From: Pseudomonas shahriarae
GTDB taxonomy: Bacteria; Pseudomonadota; Gammaproteobacteria; Pseudomonadales; Pseudomonadaceae
Length of the DNA: 64,000 nucleotides
Reading direction: 5' to 3'
NCBI RefSeq assembly: GCF_014268455.2
Contig: NZ_CP077085.1
Location: 3,823,001-3,887,000, forward strand
This document shows positions 26,350-35,319 of the stretch, piece after piece. A model generated the notes under the pieces. That model had not been told where the DNA came from. It did no database searches and worked only from the letters and a program-made list of their open reading frames with translations. Made by a program: the position numbers and the translations under genes. Within the stretch, counting starts at the first letter, position 1. Each line of letters opens with the position of its first letter.

Positions 26350-27607
26350 TGTACGGACCGGACACATGGTTGACGGGTGTGCGGGGACATGGTGGACACT
26401 TTTGGCGAGCCAACTTCGCCGGAAAGCCATCATGCCCTGGGACACGAGAGATACCATGAGCCTGAAAGAAGAGTTCATTGCCTTAGCACGGCAACCCGGC
26501 AGCAATAAACGAGAGCTGTGTCGACGGTTCGGCATCAGTCCGCAAACGGCCTATAAGTGGTTGAAACGCTATGAAATGCAGGGGCAGTCTGGACTGCAAG
26601 AGAAGTCCCGAAAACCTGCGACTAGCCCAAAGCTAACCGCGCCAGCTCTGGAAGCGGAAGTCATAGCGCTTAGGCGAGCACATCCCGCTTGGGGCGGACG
26701 TACAATCAGCAGCCTTTTGAAAAAGCAGATTGCTCCTAGCACTGTCACCAATGTTCTGCACCGATGCGGGCTGATTCAGCCTGTTCAGAAGGAACAAGAA
26801 GCAAAGCTGAGATTTGAACACGATGCACCTAACGATCTTTGGCAGATGGATTTCAAAGGGCACTTCCCGACGCAAGAAGGCCGATGCCATCCGCTGACGT
26901 TGCTGGACGATCACTCACGATTCAATTTGGCGATTCAAGCTTGTGATAACGAGCGTGGAATCACAGTGAAGGAAAAGATGATCGAGGTATTCCAGCGCTT
27001 TGGTTTACCGGCTCGCATCAACGTTGACAATGGGCCGCCATGGGGCTCGCCACGCAACCCTGGGGAAATCACAGAATTAAGTATCTGGTTGATTCGCTTG
27101 GGGATCAGGATCAGCTTCAGTCGTCCTTATCACCCTCAAACCAATGGAAAGATTGAGCGCTTCCATCGTTCACTCAAAGCCGAGGTGCTTGATGGGCGTC
27201 AATTCTCCACGATCAAGGATGCTCAAACAGCGTTTGATCAATGGCGTGAGGTCTATAACTTAAAACGCCCTCACCAAGCACTGGACTACAAGGTGCCTAT
27301 GGACCGGTATCGAGCAAGCCCCTGGGCTTATCCGCAGCAGCTATCGGAGTTTGAATATGGGCCGGATGATGTGCTGGCCAAGGTTTATCACAGCCGATTT
27401 CGCTTTCAGAAACGTTACTTCAGCATTGCCAAGGGGCTGGTTGGGCAGCACATCGCAGTTCGGCCTAACCCTGAAAGTGACGGGCTCTTTGACGTCTACT
27501 TCTGCCACCATTTCCTACGAACGATCGACGTGAGCAAACCGGACTATGGTTCATAATGTGTCAACTATGTCCCCGCACATGTGTCCACTATGTGTCCGGT
27601 CCGTACA
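26350..27607 (+). mobile_element. IS481-family insertion sequence
   Basis: The element is 1258 bp with terminal inverted repeats TGTACGGACCGGACACAT at both ends (18 identical bases, then near-identical). It is flanked by a perfect 7-bp direct duplication CGCTCTT at 26343-26349 and 27608-27614. One transposase gene fills it. Removing it restores the dispersed-repeat hairpin GGTCACTTTCG...CGAAAGTAACC (read on the minus strand). Confidence 0.92.
26432..27556 (+). CDS. IS481-family transposase
   Basis: A 374-residue DDE transposase. The N-terminal helix-turn-helix is KRELCRRFGISPQTAYKWLK. The catalytic core has LWQMDFKGHF (Asp), INVDNGPPWGSP (Asp) and QTNGKIERFHRSLKAE (Glu), followed by a C-terminal beta-rich domain (YFSIAKGLVGQHIAVRPN). 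ATG 26432 (MPWDTRDT) has GGAAAG upstream and matches how relatives start; ATG 26456 is the alternative. The frame is intact, so the IS may be active. Confidence 0.88.
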   Translation: MPWDTRDTMSLKEEFIALARQPGSNKRELCRRFGISPQTAYKWLKRYEMQGQSGLQEKSRKPATSPKLTAPALEAEVIALRRAHPAWGGRTISSLLKKQIAPSTVTNVLHRCGLIQPVQKEQEAKLRFEHDAPNDLWQMDFKGHFPTQEGRCHPLTLLDDHSRFNLAIQACDNERGITVKEKMIEVFQRFGLPARINVDNGPPWGSPRNPGEITELSIWLIRLGIRISFSRPYHPQTNGKIERFHRSLKAEVLDGRQFSTIKDAQTAFDQWREVYNLKRPHQALDYKVPMDRYRASPWAYPQQLSEFEYGPDDVLAKVYHSRFRFQKRYFSIAKGLVGQHIAVRPNPESDGLFDVYFCHHFLRTIDVSKPDYGS

Positions 27608-27680
27608 CGCTCTTCGAAAGTGACCCGCCGTAAGGGCGGAACCAATAGCAGCCGTGCCCCCAGCAATGGATATGTACACA
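27608..27680 (-). repeat. Dispersed repeat copy B, part after IS481
   Basis: AAAGTGACCCGCCGTAAGGG, CGGAACCAATAGCAGCCGTG and CAGCAATGGATATGTACACA are the reverse complement of 15121-15196 in copy A with few changes. The rest of the gap to nahK (27681-27812) has a single REP-like unit (near 27769-27795) and no gene. Confidence 0.8.
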
Positions 27681-27812
27681 AACCCAAGAAGCACTAGAGA
27701 AAAGACCTGTGTAGATACCTACGCCACGATAACGGTGTGTCATTCAGCATTTATTTGCCTGACCCACCGCTATCGCGGGCAAGCCCGCTCCCACATTTTG
27801 ATCGAGGGCATG

Positions 27813-30113
27813 TCAGGGACGGCCCAAGAGGTGGCTCATGGCAGTCTTGAGTTTCATCGGCCGCACCGGCTTGTGCATCAGGGTATGCCCCAGCTCGCGG
27901 ATTTGCAGTTTCAGTTCGTTGCTGTAATTGGCGGTGATCATCATCGCCGGAATGGCACTGGCCCGCCGCGCATTGATCCTGGCCACCGCGTCCACGCCGT
28001 TCTGTTCGTCATCCAGGTGGTAATCAGCAATCAGCAAGTCCGCCTGGGCATGGTAGTTGTCCACCTGGCGTGCCAGGTCCTGTTCGGACAAGGCGGTAAT
28101 CACCTGGCAGCCCCAGCCTTCGAGCAAGGTACGCATACCGGCACAGATCGCCGCGTCGTTATCCAGCACCCACACCCGGGCGCCCTGCAAACGCTCCAGC
28201 ATCGGCTCACTCATCACCGGCATAGGCAAGACCCTGGGTGCGGTGCTGCTCAACGGCACCTCCACACTGAACATCGAGCCCCGTCCCGGCCAGGAGCGCA
28301 CGCTGATCCGGTGCCCGAGGATCCGCGCGATTTTTTCCACAATCGCCAACCCCAGGCCCAACCCACGATCCTGGTCCGGGCGTTGCACATCGCCGCGCTT
28401 GAACTCCTGGAAAATCTCCTCCAGGCGCTCCTCGGCGATGCCCATGCCGGTGTCCCAGACCTGGATCGACAACCGCTGATGCTCACGCCGACAACCCAGC
28501 ACCACGCGCCCGCCGTAGGTGTAGCGGATGGCATTGCTCAACAGGTTGCGCAAGATTCTGGCGAGCAACTGTATATCGCTGCGCACCAGGGCCGAGCAGC
28601 CAATAAAGTGCAGCTGCAAGCCTTCGCTGCGCGCCACTTGGGTGTATTCGGCGGCGAGGTTGTCCAGCAGTTCGCTCAAGGCAAACGGTGCGATATCGGC
28701 CTTGATCACCCCGGCATCGAGCTTGGAAATATCCACCAGGGTGCCCAGCAGGTTTTCCACGTCTTCCAGGGAATTGCTGACGTTGCGCACCAGGGTTTCG
28801 TTGGCCACCGGGTCACGCCGCTCCAGCAAGGCCCCGGTAAACAAGCGGGCGGCATTCAGCGGTTGCAGCAGGTCATGGCTGACCGCCGCCAGAAACTTGG
28901 TTTTCGACAGGTTGGCCTGCTCGGCTTCCAGCTTGGCTTCGCGCAGGCGCGACTCCACGCGGCGGCGCTCGTCGATTTCCTGCAGCAGTTGGTCGTTGAG
29001 CGAAGTCAGTTCGGCGGTGCGCTCGCGCACCCGCAGTTCCAGGTTCTGATAAGCCTGGTGCAGGGCCTCGGCGGTGCGCCGGCGTTCGGTGATGTCGCGG
29101 ATCAGCACAAAGATCCCCACCACCTCGCCACTGGCCAGGCGGTTGGGCACATAGGAACGCAGCATGTAGCGCTCCTGATGGTTGATATTGGTTTCGGCGA
29201 ACTCGAAGGTCACGCTCTCCCCCGCCAGCGCCTGCGCCACGTAGGCCTCCAGGCGCTGGTAATGCTGTTCGCTGTGGGCCTGGCGCAGGCTTTTGCCGAG
29301 CATCGCGCCCTGCGCCCAGCAATACCATTGCTCGTAGACCTTGTTGGTGAACTCGTAGACCAGATCGGCATTGAGGTAGGCAATCAACGCCGGCACATGG
29401 TCGGTGATCAGGCGGATCCAGCGTTCGCTTTCCTGGGATTTCTGCGCAACGGCCTGTTCACGGCGCAGGGTTTCCGCCAGTTTGACGTCAGTGATGTCGG
29501 TAAACAGAATCACCCGCCCACCGTCCTGGGTCGGCCGCTCACTGACTTGCAGCCAACGGCCGTTATCCAGACGGTAAAACAGGGTTTCATCAGCGTGCCC
29601 GTGGGCCTCTTCGGTGAACAGGCCGTTGACCGTCATCAGCCGTTTGACCTCACGCAGGCCCATGCCCGCGACAATCTGCACCGGGCTGTTGCTCCAGAAC
29701 CCCTGGAAGCGGCTGTTGAACAACACAATATGTTGGTGCTGGTCGAACAGCACAAAGGCATCGGAAATGCTCTCGATGGCATCAATCAAATGCTGGTGGG
29801 CGGTTTCCGCGCGCAGCCGTGCATCGCGCAGCAGATGGTTGCTGGCCTTGAGTTCGGCCATCGCCTGGTTGAGGGCGTCGGTACGTTCGCGCACCTGCTC
29901 GGCCAGCACCACCGAATGCTGGAACGCCGCATAAGGGTCGTTGCCACGGGTCGCGCCGGACTCGACGCGCTCGATCAGCGCGGCGTTGATCCGCGCCAGC
30001 TTGCGATTGTCCTGCTGCAGGGCGCGGATCTGCGCGTGCAGTTCAGCGCTGTCCAGAGCTTCGACCACGGGCAATGGCGACCCCGGTAAAGGTCTGGTTG
30101 ATGTGCATGCCAT
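27813..30113 (-). CDS. nahK: PAS-containing hybrid sensor kinase NahK/ErcS' type
   Basis: A 766-residue soluble hybrid kinase. An N-terminal coiled coil precedes two PAS domains (about 110-215, with ISDAFVLFDQHQHIVLFNSR, and about 235-350, with VLIRDITERRRTAEAL). The phospho-acceptor helix is SHDLLQPLNAARLF, the ATPase has NLLSNAIRY, DTGMGI and GLGLGLAIV, and the receiver has LLIADYHLDDEQ and LMHKPVRP. In P. aeruginosa its homologue is inhibited by the NO-binding protein NosP and feeds biofilm and ethanol-oxidation control. ATG 30113 has GGAG 9 bp upstream and lies inside the nosP 3' end (71-bp overlap), so the two are co-expressed. Confidence 0.86.
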   Translation of the reverse strand: MACTSTRPLPGSPLPVVEALDSAELHAQIRALQQDNRKLARINAALIERVESGATRGNDPYAAFQHSVVLAEQVRERTDALNQAMAELKASNHLLRDARLRAETAHQHLIDAIESISDAFVLFDQHQHIVLFNSRFQGFWSNSPVQIVAGMGLREVKRLMTVNGLFTEEAHGHADETLFYRLDNGRWLQVSERPTQDGGRVILFTDITDVKLAETLRREQAVAQKSQESERWIRLITDHVPALIAYLNADLVYEFTNKVYEQWYCWAQGAMLGKSLRQAHSEQHYQRLEAYVAQALAGESVTFEFAETNINHQERYMLRSYVPNRLASGEVVGIFVLIRDITERRRTAEALHQAYQNLELRVRERTAELTSLNDQLLQEIDERRRVESRLREAKLEAEQANLSKTKFLAAVSHDLLQPLNAARLFTGALLERRDPVANETLVRNVSNSLEDVENLLGTLVDISKLDAGVIKADIAPFALSELLDNLAAEYTQVARSEGLQLHFIGCSALVRSDIQLLARILRNLLSNAIRYTYGGRVVLGCRREHQRLSIQVWDTGMGIAEERLEEIFQEFKRGDVQRPDQDRGLGLGLAIVEKIARILGHRISVRSWPGRGSMFSVEVPLSSTAPRVLPMPVMSEPMLERLQGARVWVLDNDAAICAGMRTLLEGWGCQVITALSEQDLARQVDNYHAQADLLIADYHLDDEQNGVDAVARINARRASAIPAMMITANYSNELKLQIRELGHTLMHKPVRPMKLKTAMSHLLGRP

Positions 30114-31206
30114 TGAACTGTTCTCCGTAGGTGTTGAACCCCATCACCCGTTGCTCACGCAAAAAGGCGCCGATCGGCTCCAGGGTGCCGTGCTCTTCCA
30201 GCTCCAGGCGCCGCAGGAAACAGTCGCAGCCGATGGTCAGCAGCAGGTCGCCTAGACGCGCTTGCAGGCCGTCGAACAGGGTCTGCAGGTTGGGCAGGAT
30301 CGGCCCCGGGGTCATGGCGGTGAGGACGATGCCGTTTTCCACCGCGCAGTAGAAACTCAGGCTCAAGTCATCGTGGACCTGCTGGATCGCCCGCACGTAG
30401 TACTGCTCGTTGATACGCACCGCCAACGGATGGGCGGCGAAGATCCGGTGATCCAACTGTGCAACGGCCACGCCGATATGCCGTGCGTACTCCTCGGCGG
30501 CAGGTTCGGCATTCAACTCAAAGACCCGCCGCGACGCGCTGTCCGCCCCTGTCACCACCAGTTTGTGTGCCAAGGGCAGGATGTGGTGGGTGGTGAACAC
30601 CTCGAAGTCCAGCCAGGTATTGACCAGCACCACGACAGCCGCGCCGCTGTGGAAGGCGCCGTCGAAATACACGTGGGTGTGGGTCAGGTGGTTGTCATCG
30701 CCAGCCGAACCGCCGAAATGCGGGATATCGCCGAGCGCTGCGCTCAGGGCGGCGAGGACCATTTCTTCGCGGCTGGACAGGCCGTCGAGCAGGGTCAAGG
30801 CAAAGCTGTTGCCCTTGATCGGGGCCAGGGTGTTGCTGCGACAGCCACCCACCAGGCGTTCGACCATTTGTTGCGCGTCGATCAGGCTGAAGTGCTCGAC
30901 CTGGTCGATCAGTTCGGTGGCAATGGAAAAGTGCGCATGGTCAAACCCCACCGCCGTTACGCAATTGCGCCCGTAACCCTGGGGCGTGATCTCGCCGGCG
31001 CTGGTGCAACCCACCACGCGGACACCACCGAAACTGTGTTGCAGGGCCTGGCCGAGGGCCTGCAGGTCATAGGTGGCAGAGCAGAAGAACAGCACGAACC
31101 CCAGGTACGGGTGCAACAACTGGCACGCCAGCTCATCGGCCACCTGCTGCGCATCGCTGGCCTGGGACATGGCTGTGACTACGCCTTCGCTGTGCACCTG
31201 TTGCAT
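30043..31206 (-). CDS. nosP: FIST-domain sensor protein NosP type
   Basis: A 387-residue protein with FIST_N (residues ~35-230; LGFVLFFCSATYD, RVVGCTSAGEITPQGYG) and FIST_C (about 240-380; HPLAVRINEQYYVRAIQ, GCDCFLRRLELEE, GFNTYGEQFNGMHINQT). FIST proteins of this type next to a NahK kinase bind NO through haem in other bacteria; haem binding here is inferred from synteny. ATG 31206 is preferred: GGGGAG is 6 bp upstream, whereas it abuts the ATG at 31212. It overlaps nahK. Confidence 0.85.
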   Translation of the reverse strand: MQQVHSEGVVTAMSQASDAQQVADELACQLLHPYLGFVLFFCSATYDLQALGQALQHSFGGVRVVGCTSAGEITPQGYGRNCVTAVGFDHAHFSIATELIDQVEHFSLIDAQQMVERLVGGCRSNTLAPIKGNSFALTLLDGLSSREEMVLAALSAALGDIPHFGGSAGDDNHLTHTHVYFDGAFHSGAAVVVLVNTWLDFEVFTTHHILPLAHKLVVTGADSASRRVFELNAEPAAEEYARHIGVAVAQLDHRIFAAHPLAVRINEQYYVRAIQQVHDDLSLSFYCAVENGIVLTAMTPGPILPNLQTLFDGLQARLGDLLLTIGCDCFLRRLELEEHGTLEPIGAFLREQRVMGFNTYGEQFNGMHINQTFTGVAIARGRSSGQR

Positions 31207-31339
31207 GGTCATCTCCCCGTTGAAGCTCAAGTGTACGAACGCACGGGGTGGCGACCTATGCTACTTGGGTACTGGGTCGGGGCTTCGATGGGATGAGAGC
31301 CACTGAGCAACAGATGAATCTCTGTGGGGACTGGCTTTG

Positions 31340-31426
31340 TGTAGGAGCTGGCTTGCCTGCGATTGCATCACCGCGGTGTAACTGATCCACCGAGTCGCAA
31401 GCATCGCAGGCAAGCTGGCTCCCACA
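31340..31426. repeat. REP doublet
   Basis: TGTAGGAGCTGGCTTGCCTG at the left pairs with GCAGGCAAGCTGGCTCCCAC at the right. It lies between the start of nosP and the end of the porin gene; no gene is seen in 31207-31448. Confidence 0.82.
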
Positions 31427-31448
31427 CGTTTGACCGTGTTCCAGGTCA

Positions 31449-32624
31449 TTACCAGGTCAGCACCGCGCCTACGGCAAAGGTATCGGTGTCTTCATTCTGC
31501 GCACTGGTGTCGTGGCCGTTGATCTCGAACTGGTTGTACTCGGCCACCAGCTTCAGGTTGTCGTTGATGTCATGGAACAGGGCAATGCCCCGGGTTTCGT
31601 AGTCGGCGCCGCTGCCGACCACGCCGTTGCCGTCGTCCTTGGTCTTGCCGTAGGACAGCGCCAGGCGGTTCTTGCCCAGTTTGTAGGAGCCCTGCAGCAG
31701 GTAGCCATTGCTGTCGACATTACGCAAGGTGGCCTCCCCGGCGTTGTTGGTGAAGAACGGGTTGATGCCCTTGGCCTGGAAGCCGGAGCCGGTGAGCGAC
31801 AAGCCGCCCATCTTCGCCTGCACCCCATACCCCAGGCCCTTGGAGGTCACCGATTCGACGCTGGAGTCGGTGTTGTCCGAGGTCTGGTAGCTGCCGTTGA
31901 GCCAGCTGTAGATCTTCGCCCCGCCCACGTCGAACTGGTAGGTGATCTCGCTCTCGGTACGTGGGTTTTTCTGGTAGGCCTTGCCCAGCGGGCTGCTGTC
32001 GTTGGTGTCGACCGGGTCCATGATGCCCACGGCCACCCGCAGGCCGTCCATTACCGGGGTGCGGTAGGTGATTTGCGAGGTGGGGAACGGGTATGGGTAG
32101 CCACTGCCGATATTGCCGAACGATACTCCGCCGCCGTCCACCAGGCCCAGGCTGTCGCTGACCTGGCCATAGCCGGCGAGCAGTTCGTCGAGCAGGATGT
32201 TGGAACGGGCGAACAGGCCGAAGTCCTTGCCGATCAGCACTTCACCCCACTCGGGGTTGGCCACGGTGCCGTAGAACTGGCGCACGTCGATGGCGGTGTC
32301 GGTGCCGTTGGTTTCACTGTCGTTGATGGTCACCCAGAACGAGGCACGGGCGCCGAGCTTGAGGTCATCGACCTGCTTGCCCATGTTGAAGCCCAGGTAG
32401 TTGGGCAAAAAGCCCATTTTTACCCGCGACTGGCGCCGGTCGTATTGCTCGCCGGCACGGTCCACATCGCTGTTGACGTAAAAGGCGTTGACGTAGCCAT
32501 CGGTGGAGAAGGTGGTTTGGTCCTTGTCGTACAGCACGATCTCGGCCTGGGCCACCGAGCTCAAACCGAGGCTGGCGATAAAGGCTGGCAACAAACGACG
32601 GGGGAAGTTCTTATTGTTATGCAT
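31449..32624 (-). CDS. Gram-negative outer-membrane porin
   Basis: A 391-residue trimeric-porin-type beta-barrel. The signal peptide (residues ~1-28, ending SSVAQA) precedes EIVLYDKDQTTFSTDGYVNA. Alternating strands follow, with porin marks such as RQFYGTVANPEWGEVLIGKD in the constriction region, and the last strand ends AVGAVLTW with terminal aromatic Trp. The substrate range is unknown. ATG 32624 has GGAG 7 bp upstream; the frame extends further up without a signal peptide. Confidence 0.86.
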   Translation of the reverse strand: MHNNKNFPRRLLPAFIASLGLSSVAQAEIVLYDKDQTTFSTDGYVNAFYVNSDVDRAGEQYDRRQSRVKMGFLPNYLGFNMGKQVDDLKLGARASFWVTINDSETNGTDTAIDVRQFYGTVANPEWGEVLIGKDFGLFARSNILLDELLAGYGQVSDSLGLVDGGGVSFGNIGSGYPYPFPTSQITYRTPVMDGLRVAVGIMDPVDTNDSSPLGKAYQKNPRTESEITYQFDVGGAKIYSWLNGSYQTSDNTDSSVESVTSKGLGYGVQAKMGGLSLTGSGFQAKGINPFFTNNAGEATLRNVDSNGYLLQGSYKLGKNRLALSYGKTKDDGNGVVGSGADYETRGIALFHDINDNLKLVAEYNQFEINGHDTSAQNEDTDTFAVGAVLTW

Positions 32625-32777
32625 GGCGCGCTCCGCGACGGGGGTCTGGGTGTCGGAGGCGATTATCGAAAGCCAGGCAGCGCGGTTAAACGCTGCCTTG
32701 GAGGGAAATGCGCGGTGCTTTGGAGGGCGCCGAGGGCCCGCCACTTAAGGCTTACACCGGTAGGCGCGGGGTTGGGG

Positions 32778-33581
32778 TCAAAGGGCGTTGAACAACATCC
32801 CGCCTGCCACCACGATACACAGGCTGGCAAAGCCGATTTGCAAGGCCCGCGCCGGAATCAGCGAGCCCAGGCGCCGGCCGATGAGCATGCCGACGATGCT
32901 GGCACCGATAAACACCCAGCCGAGGGTGTCGATCACCACCCCGGCATGGAACGCGCCGACCACACCAATCAGCGAAATCAGGCTGATCACCATCAGCGAG
33001 GTGGCGACAATCCCGCGCATCTGCACATCGGTCAGTTGCTTGAACGCCGGCACGATCAGAAAACCGCCGCCCACCCCCAGCAGGCCCGATACCGCACCGG
33101 TCACCGCACCGAGGGCGGCCAGGGTCGCGGTGCATTTGGCGGTCCAGGAAAACCGCCCGGTCTGCTGATCGAGCATGCAGTTCTTCTGCCCCCAGGACGC
33201 GGCGCCATGGTCGCTGGGGCCGGCCTCGAGCTTTTCGCGCCGCAACATGCGCCACGCCACCAGCACCATCAGCGCGCTGAACAGGCCCATCAGGATCTTG
33301 TCCGGCAACTGATGGGCGAAGAACACCCCCAGCGGCGAAAACAGGGCGCCAAGCAAGGCAATCAGCAACGCCGCGCGATACCGCACCAGGCCATGGCGCA
33401 AGCCATCAATCGCCCCCACCGCCGCCGCCGCCCCCACGGCGAACAATGACACCGGGGCCGCTTGGGTCATGGTCAAGCCCAGCCCCAGCACCAACGCCGG
33501 CACCCCCAGGATCCCGCCCCCGGCCCCGGTCAGGCCCATCACCAGCCCCATGAACACGCCAAAAAAACTTGCCAGCAGCAT
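32778..33581 (-). CDS. TauE/SafE-family sulfite exporter
   Basis: A 267-residue membrane protein with about eight segments arranged as two repeats. Each repeat begins with the family's Gly-rich motif: GLTGAGGGILGVPALV near residue 20 and GLLGVGGGFLIVPAF near residue 160. These proteins export sulfite or related sulfur oxyanions. Located 9 bp after the SQR-like gene, it would remove sulfite formed by the persulfide dioxygenase encoded divergently (inference from gene set). Confidence 0.87.
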   Translation of the reverse strand: MLLASFFGVFMGLVMGLTGAGGGILGVPALVLGLGLTMTQAAPVSLFAVGAAAAVGAIDGLRHGLVRYRAALLIALLGALFSPLGVFFAHQLPDKILMGLFSALMVLVAWRMLRREKLEAGPSDHGAASWGQKNCMLDQQTGRFSWTAKCTATLAALGAVTGAVSGLLGVGGGFLIVPAFKQLTDVQMRGIVATSLMVISLISLIGVVGAFHAGVVIDTLGWVFIGASIVGMLIGRRLGSLIPARALQIGFASLCIVVAGGMLFNAL

Positions 33582-33590
33582 AGGGTTCTC

Positions 33591-34835
33591 TCACTCCACC
33601 TTGGCCAGACGGGTCAGCCATTCGCGGCCCTTGAGCATGCCGTTCCAGTAGAACCACGGCAGCAGCGTCGCCTTCAAAAACCACGTCGAGCGCCGCGCCA
33701 CCGTCGGGTCGAGGGGAAAGGTCGGCAGCAGCCGGCCGCCATAACCGAACTCGGCCAGCACCACCTTGCCCTTCTCCACCGTCAACGGGCAGGAGCCATA
33801 ACCGTCGTACTTGAGCGGCAATGGCGCCTGTCTGCGCAGGGCCAGCAAGTTCTCGGCGACCACCACGATTTGCTTGCGCACCGCCGCCGCCGTCTTGGCA
33901 TTGCTGGTGGAGCACACATCGCCCAGGGCGAAGATGTGCGGGTAACGCACCTGTTGCAGGCTGTGGGGGTCGACCTCGCACCAGCCAGCGGCGTCGGCCA
34001 GTGGGCTGTGGCGGATAAAGTCCGGGGCCACTTGCGGCGGGACGACGTGCAGCATGTCGAAGGATTTTTCTTCGACGCTGACATTGCCTTCGGCGTCCTT
34101 GACCTCGAACCAGGCCTTGCGCGCCGGGCCATCGACCTTGATCAGGTTGGAGTTGAAGGCCAACTGCACGCCATATTTCTCGACATAGTTCATCAACGGC
34201 GGCACAAAGGTTGCCACGCCAAACAGCGCGGCGCCGGCCAGGTTGAATTCGACGTCGATGGTGTTCAGGTCACCTTGCTTGAGCCAATGATCGCAAGACA
34301 GGTACATGGCCTTTTGCGGCGCCCCTGCGCATTTGATCGGCATGGCCGGCTGGGTAAAGATCGCCTTGCCACCCTTGAGCTGCTGCACCAGTTGCCAGGT
34401 GTAGGGCGCGTGCTGGTAGCTGTAGTTGGAGGTAACGCCGTTGTGGCCCAGGGTCTGCTCCAGGCCTTGGATTTTCTCCCAGGCCAGGCGCAGGCCGGGG
34501 CAGACGATGAGGTTATTCCAGGTCACACGCTGGCCGCTGTCGAGCACCAGGGCCTGCTCGTCGGGCAGCAACTGACTGACCGCCGCCTGCACCCAGGTCA
34601 CGCCGTCGGGCAATACCTGGGCCATGGGGCGCATGGTCTTGCGGATGTCATGGGCGCCGCCGCCCACCAGGGTCCAGGCGGGTTGGTAGTAATGCTCGGC
34701 GCTGGGTTCAATCAGGATGATATTGAGCTGCGGGTCGCGCTTGAGCAGGCTGGCCAGCAGGCCGATGCCTGCCGAGCCGCCGCCGATGACCACGATGTCG
34801 CCACTGATGGTCGGTCCCCAGTGTTGGTCGTTCAT
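33591..34835 (-). CDS. Sulfide:quinone oxidoreductase-like flavoprotein
   Basis: A 414-residue FAD-dependent oxidoreductase. The N-terminal dinucleotide motif is IVVIGGGSAGIGLLASLL. Redox Cys candidates are in NLIVCPGLRLAW and the following MPIKCAGAPQKAMYLSCDHW. The second FAD motif is PHIFALGDVCSTSNAKTAAA. The C-terminal part has an amphipathic membrane-association region (TWFLKATLLPWFYWNGML). This is the SQR pattern: sulfide to persulfide/polysulfide, with electrons to quinone. Upstream is bigR, downstream TauE, divergent blh, which together make a sulfide-detoxification set. Confidence 0.87.
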   Translation of the reverse strand: MNDQHWGPTISGDIVVIGGGSAGIGLLASLLKRDPQLNIILIEPSAEHYYQPAWTLVGGGAHDIRKTMRPMAQVLPDGVTWVQAAVSQLLPDEQALVLDSGQRVTWNNLIVCPGLRLAWEKIQGLEQTLGHNGVTSNYSYQHAPYTWQLVQQLKGGKAIFTQPAMPIKCAGAPQKAMYLSCDHWLKQGDLNTIDVEFNLAGAALFGVATFVPPLMNYVEKYGVQLAFNSNLIKVDGPARKAWFEVKDAEGNVSVEEKSFDMLHVVPPQVAPDFIRHSPLADAAGWCEVDPHSLQQVRYPHIFALGDVCSTSNAKTAAAVRKQIVVVAENLLALRRQAPLPLKYDGYGSCPLTVEKGKVVLAEFGYGGRLLPTFPLDPTVARRSTWFLKATLLPWFYWNGMLKGREWLTRLAKVE

Positions 34836-34889
34836 AGTCCTGGCCTTTCTTATTTCAACAATGCACACAAGGGTCGTTGCCGTATGGCG

Positions 34890-35225
34890 TCACGCCCAGC
34901 TTTTTATCACCGCCCCGCAGTACAGCCCGGAGAGGGTTTTCATCACTTGAATCACTTCGTGGCTGGCCAACCCGTAAAAGATGTACTTGCCTTCACGACG
35001 GGTCGCCACCAGCCCTTCGTCGCGCAGGATCCCCAGTTGCTGGGACAACGTCGGCTGGCGCACGCCGGTCATGGTTTCCAGCTCACCCACATTGCGCTCG
35101 CCCTGGGTCAACTGGCAGAGGATCAGTAGCCGGTCCTCATTGGCCAGGGCCTTGAGCAAGGTACAGGCCTTGGACGCAGACGCACGCAACTGGGCGACTT
35201 CACCTTCACTCAGACTGGATTCCAT
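34890..35225 (-). CDS. bigR: ArsR-family persulfide-sensing repressor BigR type
   Basis: A 111-residue winged-helix repressor. Two conserved Cys are seen, Cys21 in ASKACTLLKAL and Cys103 in SGLYCGAVIKSWA. In BigR/SqrR they form a (tri/tetra)sulfide bridge on persulfide exposure and release DNA. The recognition region is LETMTGVRQPTLSQQLGILR. It is placed between the sqr-like gene and divergent blh, next to a perfect palindrome, so it probably represses both. Confidence 0.88.
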   Translation of the reverse strand: MESSLSEGEVAQLRASASKACTLLKALANEDRLLILCQLTQGERNVGELETMTGVRQPTLSQQLGILRDEGLVATRREGKYIFYGLASHEVIQVMKTLSGLYCGAVIKSWA

Positions 35226-35261
35226 TTGCTTCGGTCCTTTCTCTCACTTAAGCTCAAAACA

Positions 35262-35277
35262 TTATGTTTAAACATAA
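35262..35277. promoter_or_regulatory. Likely BigR operator palindrome
   Basis: TTATGTTTAAACATAA is a perfect 16-bp palindrome in the 94-bp gap between divergent bigR and blh, 36 bp from the bigR ATG and 42 bp from blh. Position and AT-rich symmetry fit an ArsR/BigR operator covering both promoters. Confidence 0.72.
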
Positions 35278-35319
35278 AGTGAATATCACGCCTTTTTTTA
35301 GCCATCAGGGACAACCGTC

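Noticed and set aside
26237..26431. Start of the IS481 transposase at 26237
   Set aside because: That start lies outside the IS, in the dispersed repeat; the terminal inverted repeat begins at 26350.
27654..30089. 811-codon plus-strand open frame opposite nahK
   Set aside because: Its translation is His/Gln/Arg-rich low-complexity shadow sequence; the minus-strand kinase has all catalytic motifs.
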